Source of the DNA: DASVSE01 sp036399715
GTDB taxonomy: Bacteria > Bacteroidota > Rhodothermia > Rhodothermales > Rubricoccaceae
NCBI GenBank assembly: GCA_036399715.1
Contig: DASWMO010000306.1
Location: forward strand, 1 to 8,573
DNA length: 8,573 nt
Direction: 5' to 3'
Of this stretch, positions 7,389-8,573 are shown in pieces. The number at the start of each line of letters is the position of its first letter. The stretch's first letter is position 1. The notes below the pieces were generated by a model. It saw only the letters and a list, made by a program, of their open reading frames with translations, had not been told where the DNA came from and searched no databases. The position numbers and the translations under genes are program-made.

Positions 7389-8573
7389 GAGCCCCAGCTC
7401 GGTCGTCGCGAGTGCGAGCGCCGTGCGCCAGGACACGTCGTGCGGGATGAAGCGGACGGACCCGTCGGGGTAGACGAGGAACCTCGACGGGTAGCCGGTC
7501 ACGTTCAGAGCCGCCCCGAGGGCTTCGTCCTCGCCCGCGAGGTCATACAGGACCGGGTACGCCACGCCACGTGCGGCGACGAACGCCTCGGCGTCCGGCG
7601 GGAGCAGCCCGCCGGTCCGCGCGTCGGCCAGCACGCTCACGAGCGCCACGTCGTCGCGGCCCGCGACCGACGCGTGGAGACCGTTGAGGGCGGGGATCTC
7701 GTTCAGGCAGGGCGCGCACCACGTCGCCCAGACGTCGACGAGGACGAGGCGGCCCGCGAGGGCGTCCAGCGAGAACGGAGCGCCGGACAGGACATCGGGC
7801 ATCTGCCCGCGGAGCGCCGGGGCGTCGGCCATCACGTCGAGGCGGAACGCGGGGCGCGCGGCCAGGCCGCGCTCGAACCGGGCGATCCCGCCCACCGGGT
7901 CCGCCTCGGCAAAGTCGGCCCGGAGCGAGTCGAGGTCGGTGAACCGGTCCGTGGTCCCCGTGAGGAGAGCGTCGAGGACCCGGAGCCGGTCCTCGCCGCC
8001 GGCCCGTGCGGCGTGGCGGAGGGCCAGGTCGCGGACGAGGCCGGGGTCGTCGGCGGTCTCGATCCCGCGGCCGACGAGACGGACGAAGCCGTCCGTCGCC
8101 GTCTGGGCGTCGCCTGCGGTCGAGGCCGCGACGAGCTCCCACAGCGCGGCCGCCTCGCGGGCGTCGTCGCGGAGGCGGCACGGAAAGGCGCCCCCGCGGA
8201 CGCCGAAGTCGGCGGCGCAGTACCGCTCGGCGAGGGCGAGCACGCGGGCCGAGAGCGCGGACGCCTGTGCGGCCTCGGGCGCGTCGGGGTCGAACCCGAG
8301 CGGGAGCGTGACGGCGTGATAGACCATCGCGTTCAGCGCCCCCACGCGCGACGGGTGGACAGGCTCGCGCTCGAACGCGTCCAGGAGCGCCCGTTGCCGC
8401 GGCACGACGTGCGTGCGAATCACATACCTCATCCGGCCGTCGCCCGGGCCGAACGCGAGCTGCGCGATGATTCCGGGCAGGAGCGGGAGCGGCGGGACGC
8501 CGAGCCGTGCCGCGTCCGTCGTCCACGCCGCGTCGGCGGCGGCGACGAGCGCGTCGAGGGCCGCGGGGGAGAG
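7371..8573 (-). CDS. TlpA-like thioredoxin-fold protein with long helical N-terminal region (5' truncated by window edge)
   Basis: The frame is open to the right edge, giving 400 visible residues. An ATG at 8430-8432 exists, but the 47 codons before it keep the same G/C-ending usage and read as sensible protein (GVPPLPLLPGIIAQLAFGPG), so the true start probably lies outside. The C-terminal 150 residues are a thioredoxin/TlpA domain: the strand LVLVDVWATWCAPCLNEIP holds the redox pair C286 and C289 of the visible chain. The cis-Pro is in NVTGYPSRFLVYPDG (P362). TlpA-like proteins in this group usually act outside the cytoplasm, reducing disulfides or serving cytochrome maturation. No signal peptide can be checked here. 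The first 240 or so visible residues are helical, with two more cysteines in YCAADFGVRGGAFPC, and match no domain I recognise. The gene ends in a hairpin 124 nt before mscS. Confidence 0.85.
   Translation of the reverse strand, partial: LSPAALDALVAAADAAWTTDAARLGVPPLPLLPGIIAQLAFGPGDGRMRYVIRTHVVPRQRALLDAFEREPVHPSRVGALNAMVYHAVTLPLGFDPDAPEAAQASALSARVLALAERYCAADFGVRGGAFPCRLRDDAREAAALWELVAASTAGDAQTATDGFVRLVGRGIETADDPGLVRDLALRHAARAGGEDRLRVLDALLTGTTDRFTDLDSLRADFAEADPVGGIARFERGLAARPAFRLDVMADAPALRGQMPDVLSGAPFSLDALAGRLVLVDVWATWCAPCLNEIPALNGLHASVAGRDDVALVSVLADARTGGLLPPDAEAFVAARGVAYPVLYDLAGEDEALGAALNVTGYPSRFLVYPDGSVRFIPHDVSWRTALALATTELGLAPVGG

Overview
The window is very GC-rich with almost exclusively G/C-ending codons. 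It carries a GWxTD-type secreted protein, lacks clear Shine-Dalgarno sequences, and has one Bacteroidota-like TAnnTTTG promoter candidate. Together these suggest a high-GC member of the Bacteroidota/Rhodothermota group, for example a Rubrivirga/Rubricoccus-like marine Rhodothermales. That placement is an inference from gene content and composition, not from a marker gene.

Left part, plus strand: the C-terminal 91 residues of an unidentified helical protein enter from the left edge and are closed by a 14-bp GC hairpin. A large secreted TPR/GWxTD-domain protein follows (803 aa from the chosen ATG). It is translationally coupled through an ATGA overlap to a small helical protein of 138 aa with no assigned function. 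After an 83-nt gap holding a perfect 6+6 palindrome comes a stand-alone malonic semialdehyde reductase (RutE-type nitroreductase).

Right part, minus strand: the thiamin-pyrimidine synthase gene thiC converges on rutE, and a strong 13-bp hairpin between the two stops can serve both strands. thiC has a textbook TPP riboswitch in its leader, with a promoter-like element in the 24 nt between the riboswitch and the upstream gene. Upstream of thiC lies an MscS-type mechanosensitive channel. Upstream of that is the C-terminal 400 residues of a TlpA-like thioredoxin-fold protein that runs off the right edge. Two hairpins lie between the TlpA-like gene and the channel gene.

The window reads mainly as ordinary chromosomal housekeeping content. 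No transposase, integrase, phage gene, CRISPR array, tRNA or rRNA is visible. thiC is regulated by TPP feedback and no other thi gene is present. rutE is separated from any recognisable pyrimidine-degradation genes. The least explained items are the GWxTD/138-aa coupled pair, the palindrome in front of rutE, the tight mscS-riboswitch-thiC junction, and the long helical region in front of the thioredoxin domain.
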